DNA of 64,000 bases from Candidatus Melainabacteria bacterium (GCA_003153555.1 PLZS01000099.1:186002-250001), one strand, 5' to 3'; shown: positions 55,627-63,778, counted from the first letter of the stretch. Translations and numbers: made by a program. The notes: a model not told the origin generated them from the letters alone.

Positions 55627-55854
55627 ATGGATTCAGGCACACTTAACATTATTGGCGTGGTTGTAGCGATCGTGGGGGTTGGAGTTGCAATTTACTTTGG
55701 CGCCAAACAGGCAGCGAATAAAACTAAGCAGACTCAGACTCAGAACAGTGGAGCAAATTCAATTCAATCTGGGCGCGATACAAATATTGGTCAGGGATCT
55801 GGGAGCGATACGGGCATTGAAAAGCCGGATGTGAAGCCGGATGTGAATAAATGA
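55627..55854 (+). CDS. Small membrane protein with QSGRDT motif, 75 aa
   Basis: One helix at residues 7-27 (NIIGVVVAIVGVGVAIYFGA), then a polar tail with QNSGANSIQSGRDTNIGQG (about 38-56) and a repeated KPDVKPDV end. The motif recurs in the N-terminus of the next protein. The stop overlaps the next start by 4 bp (ATGA). AAAGCGAA in front of the ATG is a weak ribosome-binding site. Possible effector of a two-gene system. Confidence 0.7.
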   Translation: MDSGTLNIIGVVVAIVGVGVAIYFGAKQAANKTKQTQTQNSGANSIQSGRDTNIGQGSGSDTGIEKPDVKPDVNK

Positions 55855-56885
55855 GCGAAATAGAACAAGAGCAAAACGCCGGAACTGGTTTGGCTGTGCA
55901 GAGTGGCCGAGACACCACCTTCAACCAGGGAATCACAGTTGATCAAGTGTGCATGCTTTTGGATAGCATGAGCGCCAATATGAAGCTGGGTGTGGCATTG
56001 ATGGATGACCGCTTCAAGGAATTCAAGCTAGAGGTAATGAAGAGACTGGATGATGAAGCCGCTCTCCAGCGAGAAGCGTTCAAAGACCCTGACTTTCTTT
56101 ATGTGCTTGCAAAAGCGCAGCACCAGTATGCGAGAACTGACGACACAGTGCGACACAAGAATCTATTAGATTTAATTGTTCTGCGTTCAAAGCAAAACGA
56201 AAGCGGACGCCTTGCCTTAACGCTAAATGATGCCGTCGATAAGGCTTCTGTATTGACCCGGAATGAATTCGCCGAGCTGTCTATGTGTTTCCTTATTCGA
56301 AACACCCAGTTCAAAACACAGTCTATTCAAGAATTGTCGACACATCTCAATAGGTGTTTGGTACCATTACTGGACGACATCTCAGTTGAGCATTCTTCTT
56401 ACACATACTTAGAATCGCATTCTTGCGCCAGTATTGATATTACTAGTCTCGAATTTCGAAATGCCTTGCTGCATTCATATGGCGGGTTGTTTTCGAAAGG
56501 TTTTGATAACGATTGGGTTACAACTCACTTTGCTGGCGCAAGCGATGGAGACCGGATACAGCTTTTGATTCCTTGCTTGAACGACTCATCTAAAGTTCAA
56601 CTCGCTGCCTTAAGCAGGCATCTTTTCCTCGAGAAGGGAGCATTAACCAGTGTGAACCCAGACAATTTAAACAGTCTGTACACCGCGTTTGAAGGTACGT
56701 TTTGGACCGAAGCTGAAATCATCGAAAATTTGTCACCTTTAGTGCCAGATATAGCTCGCGCCTTCGAACTGTGGAATACCACCGCACTAAAGAACTTAAT
56801 CCTTACCTCAGTTGGTACCGCTCTCGGTTACACAAACGTAGCCCAATTTGGTTTTGACGCAGATCTATCAATTTGGATAAAGTAA
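55851..56885 (+). CDS. Partner protein with QSGRDT motif, 344 aa
   Basis: N-terminus (residues 7-26): QNAGTGLAVQSGRDTTFNQG, nearly the motif of the preceding membrane protein. A helical region follows with DPDFLYVLAKAQHQYARTDD and a stretch NLLDLIVLRSKQNESGRLALTLNDAVDKASVLTRNEFAELSMCFLIRNTQF that I associate, from memory, with the LPO_1073/Vpar_1526 group of conserved proteins of unknown function. No signal peptide, no enzyme motif. Coupled translation with the 75-residue gene. Confidence 0.7.
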   Translation: MSEIEQEQNAGTGLAVQSGRDTTFNQGITVDQVCMLLDSMSANMKLGVALMDDRFKEFKLEVMKRLDDEAALQREAFKDPDFLYVLAKAQHQYARTDDTVRHKNLLDLIVLRSKQNESGRLALTLNDAVDKASVLTRNEFAELSMCFLIRNTQFKTQSIQELSTHLNRCLVPLLDDISVEHSSYTYLESHSCASIDITSLEFRNALLHSYGGLFSKGFDNDWVTTHFAGASDGDRIQLLIPCLNDSSKVQLAALSRHLFLEKGALTSVNPDNLNSLYTAFEGTFWTEAEIIENLSPLVPDIARAFELWNTTALKNLILTSVGTALGYTNVAQFGFDADLSIWIK

Positions 56886-56914
56886 CTGCTTAATCACCAA
56901 TCGAACATGATTCT

Positions 56915-57160
56915 CTACTGTCTGAGGACCGCGCAGACGTCGCTAATAGATAGTTTGAGTTTCTCGATGATGCCTAACCAGACAGCAAGTTCGTTTGCTG
57001 CACCACTCGTTATAACATCGATGCAGCAAGGGCTAAGCGCTCGATATACATCAGTCGGATGCACGTCGCAATCTTTCGCCAGGTCCCAGATGTTTTGGTA
57101 TCCTGCGCGGTGCATGGCATCCGTCACCGCATTCGGTAGCGCTGGCAATGTGGAATTCAT
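56915..57160 (-). CDS. Small HTH-like protein, 81 aa
   Basis: All-helical, with a Cro/XRE-like helix-turn-helix at about 20-45 (NIWDLAKDCDVHPTDVYRALSP). The ATG follows AGAGGAGT and overlaps the stop of the 41-residue ORF (ATGA). Last gene of the recombinase run; may regulate it. Confidence 0.55.
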   Translation of the reverse strand: MNSTLPALPNAVTDAMHRAGYQNIWDLAKDCDVHPTDVYRALSPCCIDVITSGAANELAVWLGIIEKLKLSISDVCAVLRQ

Positions 57161-57282
57161 GACACTCCTCTTGAATTGTTCTGAAACAACGAAATAAACC
57201 AGAGCATGGACAGTATTACAAACGCCAAGAAGCAGTCTACTAGCGTGATTCGTTCAGGGTATTCGCTTTCTTCTTCGTACAT
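57157..57282 (-). CDS. Tiny membrane protein, 41 aa
   Basis: Begins MYEEESEYPERITLVDCFLA; residues 15-33 form a transmembrane helix (VDCFLAFVILSMLWFISLF). AGGAAG lies 6 bp before the ATG. It starts 3 bp after the recombinase stop and its own stop overlaps the following ATG, so it is wedged between two coupled genes; this tight packing is the main support. Confidence 0.6.
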   Translation of the reverse strand: MYEEESEYPERITLVDCFLAFVILSMLWFISLFQNNSRGVS

Positions 57283-57285
57283 TGA

Positions 57286-58530
57286 TTACTTCCTGGGGCG
57301 CTGAAATTCGCTTGTGCTCAAGCCTTTGGCTCGCTGGCGTTTCGTGATTGCGGCAACGCTGTACTTCTTGGTGCCTCGTCTGACATTCTCAAGAACGCCA
57401 TCTCGTCGCAAGTAATGAAGCACCATGCCTTCGCTCCAGGCGATGTTTTGCAATTTCGAAGTAGAAACAGCACGACATGCAAATTTATCGCTATCGGGAT
57501 GAGCACTGATTACATCTTCTCGAAGACAGTTCAACAATTTAGCCATGGCTGCCGGGCTAACTAGAGTGAACTTGTAGAGCCTCCGGATGAGACGCAGGGC
57601 GTGCTGCTCGTCAGGGTTGGGTGTGAGGGCTCCGTAGATTCTGAAGTATCCGTAGGGCGGCTTGCCATCGCGAGTGTAAGTGGCTGTCGGATTCTTCGGC
57701 GGTCGTCCCCGCGTGCTGTTGTACAAGTGTCCAAGTCCAACTCGGATTAACAAATTGCGGACGGCAGGCTGTCCCCATTCGTAGGATTTATACCGTTGAT
57801 ACGGAGCATAGCGCGGGCGAGTCGTGGGGCGCATTTGCTTCGGTGCAAACTTGTGCGGTCCCTTTGGATTTCGCAGCTTCTCTGCTGAATACCTAGCATT
57901 CAGATAACGAGTTATCTCGTTTTGGTTGTAGCCTGCATATTTATAGAGCCTTGCAATGAGCCGAATCACCCACTGTTCGTCCTTGTCCTCTTTCAGATCC
58001 TTGCCTTCAGCTCGGTATCCGTAGTGTGGACGAGCGCCGCCCCAGCCCCCTCGGTCAATCTTTGCCTGTCGGCAATCGACCAGGCGCTTGATGATTTGCT
58101 TTCGTTGAAGCTCGGCAAAGCTCTGCCCAATCTGGAAGAAGCAAACACCATACGGATCCGATAGGTCTAGGTCCTGCTGTGCACTAATCAGGCTCTTGCC
58201 GTTTCGCTGTAGGTCCACTCTGACGGTTTCAGAACTGAGAAGTTGGCGACTGTACCGGTCAAAATTTGGAACCAACAGACCGGTCGCGAAGATGTTGTTT
58301 TTTACTTCTTGGACTGCGGCTTGGAATACCAAGCGCTTATCCCACTCCTCAGCGCCAGTGAAAGCATCCATGTAGACCGCGAATAGTAAATGTCCATGTT
58401 TCTCGCAATAGGCTTCCACGAGCTTATACTGTTCGCCAAGAGAAAGTCCGTAGCTTTCCTGCCCTGGAGTGCTTACGCGCAGATAGGCAATGAGCCATTC
58501 TTTGGCGGGTATTGGTTCGAGTTGGTACAT
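57286..58530 (-). CDS. Large serine recombinase
   Basis: Start at ATG 58530 (GCGGAG upstream) instead of the frame's first codon 62 residues earlier: 414 residues. Resolvase domain: AYLRVSTPGQESYGLSLGEQ with the nucleophile Ser, then DRYSRQLLSS, followed by a Recombinase domain (IKRLVDCRQAKIDRGGWGGARPHYGYRAEG) and a zinc-ribbon-less C-terminus with a second similar GRPPKNP...YTRDGKPPYGYFRIYGALTPNPDEQHALRLIRRLY repeat. Serine integrases/invertases of this type catalyse site-specific recombination; an inverted-repeat DNA target pair (53061/59128) exists in the same element. Confidence 0.9.
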   Translation of the reverse strand: MYQLEPIPAKEWLIAYLRVSTPGQESYGLSLGEQYKLVEAYCEKHGHLLFAVYMDAFTGAEEWDKRLVFQAAVQEVKNNIFATGLLVPNFDRYSRQLLSSETVRVDLQRNGKSLISAQQDLDLSDPYGVCFFQIGQSFAELQRKQIIKRLVDCRQAKIDRGGWGGARPHYGYRAEGKDLKEDKDEQWVIRLIARLYKYAGYNQNEITRYLNARYSAEKLRNPKGPHKFAPKQMRPTTRPRYAPYQRYKSYEWGQPAVRNLLIRVGLGHLYNSTRGRPPKNPTATYTRDGKPPYGYFRIYGALTPNPDEQHALRLIRRLYKFTLVSPAAMAKLLNCLREDVISAHPDSDKFACRAVSTSKLQNIAWSEGMVLHYLRRDGVLENVRRGTKKYSVAAITKRQRAKGLSTSEFQRPRK

Positions 58531-58882
58531 ACTAAAATCTCCGCAAGAAGACAGGCGCAATAGCTTTCGCCATTCAGCCTTTGTGGTGCTCACTACAACT
58601 TTGTACCACGATTCAAGCGGCATCTTATTAATTAAAAACTCACGAAAGTGACTCGCGAAACTGGCTTGGAGCCTAGGTTTTATACCGAATGGAATAACGA
58701 AGCCGGGAAGAACCATCAGTTAATGTAGATACTACGGGTGGTGATACCGCGGTCGCCACAGTTGTAATAACTTCTAAAAATTTTGCCGAGGATGGACGGG
58801 CGTGATCGGGCCGGGCTGTTTGAATCCCAGTCTGGGGGGTGGGGCGGGCCTTAAAACACCGAAGCCGGGACCCAAAGCCAGG

Positions 58883-58990
58883 ACCCATGCCGTTCTTGGT
58901 ACGCAATGGGCACGACTGACCATGGCTAGACGTTGAACCCATGCCACTCTCGCTATGCAATGGGTATGGCTGGTCCATGGCTATGCGCTG
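58883..58990. repeat. Two imperfect 54-bp tandem repeats
   Basis: Units start at 58883 and 58937 with CCATGCC and share CAATGGG and CCATGGCTA at the same offsets; about 70% identical by eye. Confidence 0.7.
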
Positions 58991-59127
58991 AGCCTGTCCG
59001 TGTCTAGCGTGAATATACAAGAAGTCTTGAGATACTGATAGTGACCAAAGAGTCTGATTGAAAGCCGGTCTTGCTACTATCTACCAGCTTCGATATTACG
59101 GGCGTTGGAACGAATCCAGCCGTCACT

Positions 59128-59163
59128 TAATCCTCTTTGTCCTCTTAATCCCCTGGAAGTGAT
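59128..59163 (-). repeat. 36-bp inverted repeat, copy 2
   Basis: Reverse complement of 53061-53096 with one mismatch, in non-coding DNA; the flanks show further partial similarity. Confidence 0.85.
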
Positions 59164-59541
59164 ATTGAATTTTGAGGGTAAAGATGATGATACTGACAAC
59201 TCTTTTTAGTGCTGGTAGCTGTGTCAGCCTTCCCGGCATCGCCAGTGGTGGCATGCATGTCTGAACTGGTGAGGGGATGGATGCGGCGCCCGGTCACCTT
59301 ACTCTTTTCTCGTTTCAGCTTTTCCCATCTTATTAATGCAGTAGATTTTAGTCGAACGATGGTGCAACCAGAACCGAACCGATTCCAATCAGATTTTATG
59401 ACTCTGTACGAGACATCAGCAGATTGCTTGCCGTGCTCTAGACTCGGACGCCGAGAGATAGTCGGATAAGGTAGTTGGTGAATGTTGGCATGTTAAGACA
59501 CAGTTGAAGCGGGGTTATTGGTTTTGGCTGCAAGTTTCAGC

Positions 59542-60765
59542 TTAAATCGCGGATTCGATTGCGTAAACAGTCACCATATCCGCAGTCGTTTTTGTTTTGA
59601 TAACGTAAAAGTCAGTCGTATTATCCGCCCCGGTTACCTCTGTGAAATCATCGGGCATTGGCCGTAGGCAAATTTCGGAAATCTTTTCCATAATTCCACC
59701 GTAGTTTCGCGTATTCAGCATGTAGTTCAAGGCTTGCTCTGTAAACCGAAGAGACCTACTTCCAATCTTTTCTTTGCCAGAAATGTATCGAAACTGTGGT
59801 TCAGACTTGGTTCCGTGGATAAGCTCTTGCAAATCCATTTCGAGTCGTTTCACTAATTCTGATTTGACTGACTGGACTTCTTTCATTGCTGAATCCAGAT
59901 TCTCCTTCGTCGGAGGCTTCGACACATGCTCAGCTGCGTGTTTCATGAAATTGCGCGGATCGTACATGTAAAAGGCATTGCCGGCCCTTTTCATTTCCGC
60001 AATTAATTCCGGTCTCGGTCCTACTGGCTGCCCTGATTCTTTCCACCACCAATCAACCTTTTGATCGTCAGTGACAAAAATGATCGGACGATTCTTCTGA
60101 GTCCTAGCTTGGTCTAGCAATTGAAACCAAATTATGGCATCGCCATACGGGTCAGGAAGTAGAATGCCTTTTGGCTCTTTCTTCTCTTGTTCGATTTCTT
60201 TCAGTTTGTCTCTGTCCATGAAGCCTGGCGGAATAAGCTTAGAAAATCTGTCCGCAGCTTCCTTGTGATATTTAGCCAAATCCTCTGGACTATAGGCTTC
60301 GCCAACCTTTCCATCAAACAAAGTGTTAATTCGAGCATGCATCTCTGCGCACCGTTTACGATATTTGTCCATGGCTTCGCTCGATTGCATTGGCTGTTGA
60401 ATCGCCGTTATTAAGTCATTCGCAGCGATCGACAAGTCCCCATAATCAATGATTGGATGGTGCAAATTTTTTATACTGCGGTAGACCTCTTCCAGTTTCG
60501 CAAGGGCGGCAGGCGTTTTGAGGGCGACTTCCTGTGCTCTAATACGACTATTTCTATTTTTCTGGTACTCGTAAGCAGCCTGATGAGTGAGCCACAGCCT
60601 ATCGTGGAGTTGGTCTAAGAGATCCATGAATGTGTGAAGTGTCGAGTGCCCATATTGAAAAACATTCAACAAGACATTCGCGTCGAAGCTTATCAGAGCA
60701 TCCTTCCAAAGCGCGGAGAACTGCTTGTCAGTTGGTTGATTGAATTCAGGAAACAAATCCTTCAT
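59542..60765 (-). CDS. PIN-like domain protein (DUF4935 type)
   Basis: I choose ATG 60765 (frame extends to 60843): 407 residues beginning MKDLFPEFNQPTD. The N-terminal part has SFDANVLLNVFQYG, the first acidic motif of the PIN nuclease fold, then LWLTHQAAYEYQKNR with the second, and near residue 235 KNRPIIFVTDDQKVDWWW with the acidic pair. C-terminal 150 residues are helical. DUF4935 proteins are thought to be RNA or DNA nucleases in defence loci. The gene begins 25 bp after a membrane-protein gene. Confidence 0.8.
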   Translation of the reverse strand: MKDLFPEFNQPTDKQFSALWKDALISFDANVLLNVFQYGHSTLHTFMDLLDQLHDRLWLTHQAAYEYQKNRNSRIRAQEVALKTPAALAKLEEVYRSIKNLHHPIIDYGDLSIAANDLITAIQQPMQSSEAMDKYRKRCAEMHARINTLFDGKVGEAYSPEDLAKYHKEAADRFSKLIPPGFMDRDKLKEIEQEKKEPKGILLPDPYGDAIIWFQLLDQARTQKNRPIIFVTDDQKVDWWWKESGQPVGPRPELIAEMKRAGNAFYMYDPRNFMKHAAEHVSKPPTKENLDSAMKEVQSVKSELVKRLEMDLQELIHGTKSEPQFRYISGKEKIGSRSLRFTEQALNYMLNTRNYGGIMEKISEICLRPMPDDFTEVTGADNTTDFYVIKTKTTADMVTVYAIESAI

Positions 60766-60790
60766 TTGGGTGCACCGTAGATGTGACGTC

Positions 60791-61384
60791 CTATTTGATG
60801 CGCTCGCGAACATCCTTAGCCATCTCGCGGACCACCTTTTCACACTTGGTTGATGACCAATTCTCTTGCTTGGCGTGTGCTCTTATCTGTGCAGCTTGGA
60901 CCGTGTAAGCCTGTTGCTGCGCCTCTGTCATTGCAGGAGCGAACTTAACAAGCCCCGACACTAGAATCAAGACAACTGCAAGTGATAGCAGTGTTGAACA
61001 GACCGACAGCGCGAAATTGCCCGCGCCCACATACCACGGCTTAGAACGACTCAACCGCAGCAAGAGAAAGACTGGCGCTACGAACATGAAAAGTAAGAGT
61101 ATCTGCGCAGAGGTGCGCACAAGGGTAGCCGCAAGAATACTTGCAACTGAATCTAGCTCGATGAGATATTCGTTTAACGCAAGAAGAAGCATCGATATTA
61201 CGTACAGCACTGCGGCTCCAGCGCCTATCATCGCAACGGAGCGCATGTTTGACCACCGCGACTGTGAGCCTGTGTCATCCATAGAACTTGCGTCAAGTTT
61301 GGGCGTACGTTCGGTGCGTGCCAAATAACGAAGAGCAGACCCGTTCAATTCTGGCTCTGAGTCTTTCAAATCTTGATGAGGCAT
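60791..61384 (-). CDS. Membrane protein upstream of the PIN gene, 197 aa
   Basis: Three transmembrane helices at about 50-72, 84-110 and 120-150 (MIGAGAAVLYVISMLLLAL, LVRTSAQILLLFMFVAPVFLLLRL, LSVCSTLLSLAVVLILVSG) and a charged C-terminal helix. Unknown family. No obvious ribosome-binding site. Arrangement with the PIN gene on one strand suggests a membrane-anchored nuclease unit. Confidence 0.6.
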   Translation of the reverse strand: MPHQDLKDSEPELNGSALRYLARTERTPKLDASSMDDTGSQSRWSNMRSVAMIGAGAAVLYVISMLLLALNEYLIELDSVASILAATLVRTSAQILLLFMFVAPVFLLLRLSRSKPWYVGAGNFALSVCSTLLSLAVVLILVSGLVKFAPAMTEAQQQAYTVQAAQIRAHAKQENWSSTKCEKVVREMAKDVRERIK

Positions 61385-61487
61385 GTTTAATTCTCTATGG
61401 GGTCCGAATCATCTCACGTGATTAAGTCTGAGCACCAATTAGGCTTGCCTAATGTGGAAAGCGTCCTTTCTGAGCAAGTACCGAGGT

Positions 61488-61507
61488 TGTGCACCGATCT
61501 GTGCACC
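61488..61507 (+). repeat. TGTGCACC pair, right end
   Basis: TGTGCACC at 61488 and 61500, spacing 12, then TTTA: same layout and orientation as at 47076-47095. Confidence 0.6.
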
Positions 61508-61624
61508 TTTATTTCATGACGACCCAATATCTGACAACATCCACAATTATGATTCAGGATGCACTTAGATTCTTCGAAGCTTGATGACTGGCTGTTCATG
61601 CGGATTTCGAACGGCAAAGAAGCT

Positions 61625-61642
61625 GATTCCCCTCGTCGGCTA
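61625..61642 (+). other. attR (displaced tRNA-Thr 3' end)
   Basis: Exact 18-bp copy of the tRNA-Thr end, marks the right border of the 14.7-kb element. Confidence 0.9.
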
Positions 61643-61751
61643 AGCTTTTCAGGACTTTTAGCAATCTCTTCGGGCCCCTTTTGGGCCCCCTAGGAAATCA
61701 AAAGGCATGTAAGCTGATACATCCGCATCAAATTGTGTTTGCGGTCTGATT

Positions 61752-61797
61752 GCTACGAACCATGAGGTCGGGAGTTCGAATCTCTCCAGGCACGCCA
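61752..61797 (+). pseudogene. 3' half of a tRNA-Arg(ACG)
   Basis: From the anticodon loop on (GCTACGAACCATG), variable loop AGGTC, T arm GGGAGTTCGAATCTCTCC, acceptor 3' strand and encoded CCA. The 5' half is missing. Typical displaced end left by integration into tRNA-Arg. Confidence 0.85.
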
Positions 61798-61812
61798 ATT
61801 TAAAACATGATC

Positions 61813-61846
61813 AATCGGCCGTCTTCGAGGATGTGCCGATTTTTTA
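61813..61846 (+). terminator. Terminator after the tRNA-Arg remnant
   Basis: AATCGGC/GCCGATT stem with a 15-base loop and T6 directly after; probably inherited from the intact tRNA-Arg gene. Confidence 0.65.
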
Positions 61847-62160
61847 TTGGGGTGGTTTGAAATTGCTATTGGCCCCTGATTGGCCCCTTCTGCAGAAATT
61901 TCCGCGAACTTAGATTTAGTTCTAAGAAAGATCGTCGCTTGCTGTTGAACAATCAAATCAGGCAATTCAAATTAGACACCACCTATGGTGCCTTTAGAAC
62001 TGCCGGAAGTTTAAAATACAGCATTAGATCCAAGCATCAATTTGATATGCTTTGCACAAGCCGTGAGGCTACGCGATTCATCAATATTGCCGTGGTTCAA
62101 CATTACTTGACTGGCACGTTCCCAAACAGCAAGCGTAAGTCATGCAACTCTATGACTGCA

Positions 62161-62742
62161 TTATTTTTGGCCGCCAGCCGAGCACATTTGGTCACACAGC
62201 CACAACGTCGACCTGTAATCGTAACTATTCTTGGATATATCAAGGGCTTTGCTTACCACGAGAACGGACTTGCCGCTAACCCGCGAAGGGAAAGCACCTA
62301 CTAACACATTAAGATCCTTGCCATTCTCTTTGTACCTTCCTACGAACCAGTGCAAGTTGACGTTGCCTAACCACTGGAAATTCTCATCCACCTTGACTTG
62401 CTCAATGTTAGCCGCTGCCCGCGCTGACGTGAAAGGAGGCTTACCGATGAAGTTCTCCAAGTGATTGACTGGCGACATATCATCCAAAACGATAAATAGA
62501 ACGTCTTGATTGCTTGGTTCCGCTTTGAGTTTGAACGACAGACTTGGCTCGGTTAACTTTGAACTATCCTCATACCAGAACGACGGAGCTGGGGTAGCTT
62601 TAAAGCCCGCATACTTATTCGCTATGGCGATGGCCTTTGGCGAACTGTCTGGAACTCGCATTGACGTGATGGTAACTGGAGCGTATTGAGTACACCCGCC
62701 TGCCATTACGAGCCAAACCAAGGTGATAACGACACGTTTCAT
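62161..62742 (-). CDS. Lipoprotein of unknown function, 193 aa
   Basis: Signal peptide II: MKRVVITLVWLVMAGGC with the lipobox Cys17. The mature part has no known domain; FIVLDDMSPVNHLENFIGKPPFTSARAAANIEQV and a GKSVLVVSKALDIS stretch are notable. GAGGTA directly before the ATG. Lies outside the integrated element. Confidence 0.75.
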   Translation of the reverse strand: MKRVVITLVWLVMAGGCTQYAPVTITSMRVPDSSPKAIAIANKYAGFKATPAPSFWYEDSSKLTEPSLSFKLKAEPSNQDVLFIVLDDMSPVNHLENFIGKPPFTSARAAANIEQVKVDENFQWLGNVNLHWFVGRYKENGKDLNVLVGAFPSRVSGKSVLVVSKALDISKNSYDYRSTLWLCDQMCSAGGQK

Positions 62743-62800
62743 TACCTCGATAGTATCATCGCTTCGAATATCATTTTATTAGACATTTGCAGAGGTTTCT

Positions 62801-63592
62801 ATGACTGGCTTGATTTGCGGATGGTGTAATAAAAGTCAAGCTGAAGTGAAGACTCTCATTACTGGCCTCAAGGTCTGTATATGCAACGAATGCGTGATCT
62901 TATCTTCGGCGCAGATGGCCACTAATAGTAGTCGCGATCATTCCGTTAGCAAACGACAGTGTTCATTTTGCCAAACGTTTGAAAAGACTCTCGATAAGCC
63001 GTTAGCATTTGGCAGCGGCGTTAATTGTATCTGCTACTACTGCATCAACACCTACCTGAGGAGGCTGTCAGAAGAATCCGCTCCTTCGGAATCAACTTCA
63101 ACCGCCGATACTACTTCGGACAGCGAAATCTGTGATTGCGACCATAGCGAATCGAGAGCGGCAAGCCCACAAGAAGCATTATGGCACCACATGGTGGATG
63201 AGTATGAGCAAGACAATAAACAACTGCTATCAAAGGGGAAAAAGTGGCTTAATACTTATCCACATGACCCTTCAGCTGGTGCAGTTATCGCAAGACTGAT
63301 CGACATAACTCCGTCGGCTAAACTTTTACATAGTGCTGAAACATGGCTTACGGAGTTTCCCAATGAAGATTCTGCGCCCATATTAGTCGCAACTCTTCTA
63401 AGACATGCACCGACATCCAAATTAGTTCGCTTAGCCAATCGATACGATCTCTTTCTCTTCAAGAAAAAAGAAATCAGCAGCGTTGCTCAATACTTCTGTG
63501 TTATTTTGATTCGACGCAATTTGTTTGTTCCAAAGCGCTCGTATATCGATGTAGTCCCGAAGGAAGTCCACACCGCGGTGTACTGCAAGTAG
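62801..63592 (+). CDS. Protein with two ClpX-type zinc fingers and TPR-like helices, 263 aa
   Basis: Residues 5-32 (CGWCNKSQAEVKTLITGLKVCICNEC) and 50-78 (CSFCQTFEKTLDKPLAFGSGVNCICYYC) are two C4 zinc-binding domains of the kind at the N-terminus of ClpX, which dimerise and bind adaptors or substrates. There is no AAA+ part. Residues 130-230 are helical pairs with a repeated 34-residue rhythm (KGKKWLNTYPHDPSAGAVIARLI / SAETWLTEFPNEDSAPILVATLL). GCAGAGG before the ATG. It may mimic or compete with ClpX in substrate delivery; inference. Confidence 0.75.
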   Translation: MTGLICGWCNKSQAEVKTLITGLKVCICNECVILSSAQMATNSSRDHSVSKRQCSFCQTFEKTLDKPLAFGSGVNCICYYCINTYLRRLSEESAPSESTSTADTTSDSEICDCDHSESRAASPQEALWHHMVDEYEQDNKQLLSKGKKWLNTYPHDPSAGAVIARLIDITPSAKLLHSAETWLTEFPNEDSAPILVATLLRHAPTSKLVRLANRYDLFLFKKKEISSVAQYFCVILIRRNLFVPKRSYIDVVPKEVHTAVYCK

Positions 63593-63598
63593 CGATTA

Positions 63599-63778
63599 AT
63601 GAACAAAGTAACTCAGTCCCGAACTAATCTAAAAAAGGACTTGAAAGATTTTGACAACTGGGCGCTCACTGAGCAACACGTAGCTCCACTGCCCAAACAC
63701 CAATCCCTAAAATTGGCGCCGGTAGTATCAGTCTTCCTGAACCGGAACAGCACAAATTTTAGCGCATGGACTCTGTGA
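63599..63778 (+). CDS. Possible small protein, 59 aa
   Basis: Open frame with ATG 6 bp after the zinc-finger gene stop: MNKVTQSRTNLKKDLKDFDN and on. Polar, ends in a moderately hydrophobic part. No ribosome-binding site, so it would depend on coupling to the upstream gene. Confidence 0.4.
   Translation: MNKVTQSRTNLKKDLKDFDNWALTEQHVAPLPKHQSLKLAPVVSVFLNRNSTNFSAWTL

Larger units (their letters stand above)
58531..59541. other. 1-kb region without a credible gene, repeats inside
   Basis: Contains the 54-bp tandem repeat (58883-58990), a G-rich tract near 58830-58860, and the second 36-bp inverted repeat (59128-59163). Open frames here are short, off-start and unlike protein. The strong GC skew and repeats suit a replication origin or recombination site for the element. 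Confidence 0.45.
61385..62160. other. Right border region of the element with tRNA scars
   Basis: No gene. Holds the second TGTGCACC pair (61488), attR (61625), a GGGCCC...GGGCCC hairpin near 61672-61690, the tRNA-Arg 3' half, and a terminator. Plus-strand open frames across 61939-62304 overlap the lipoprotein gene and are not credible. Confidence 0.7.

Noticed and set aside
58673..59020. 115-aa minus-strand frame over the 54-bp repeats
   Set aside because: Translation is only the repeat read through; no start signal and overlap with the recombinase's false N-terminus.
59209..59469. 86-aa plus-strand frame in the repeat-rich gap
   Set aside because: No ribosome-binding site, no recognisable pattern; the region looks non-coding.
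61753..61965. 70-aa minus-strand frame ending WRDSNSRPHGS
   Set aside because: This is the well-known false translation of a tRNA 3' half; the DNA is the tRNA-Arg remnant.
61939..62304. 121-aa plus-strand frame
   Set aside because: Its last 140 bp lie antisense to a well-supported lipoprotein gene and it has no start signal.
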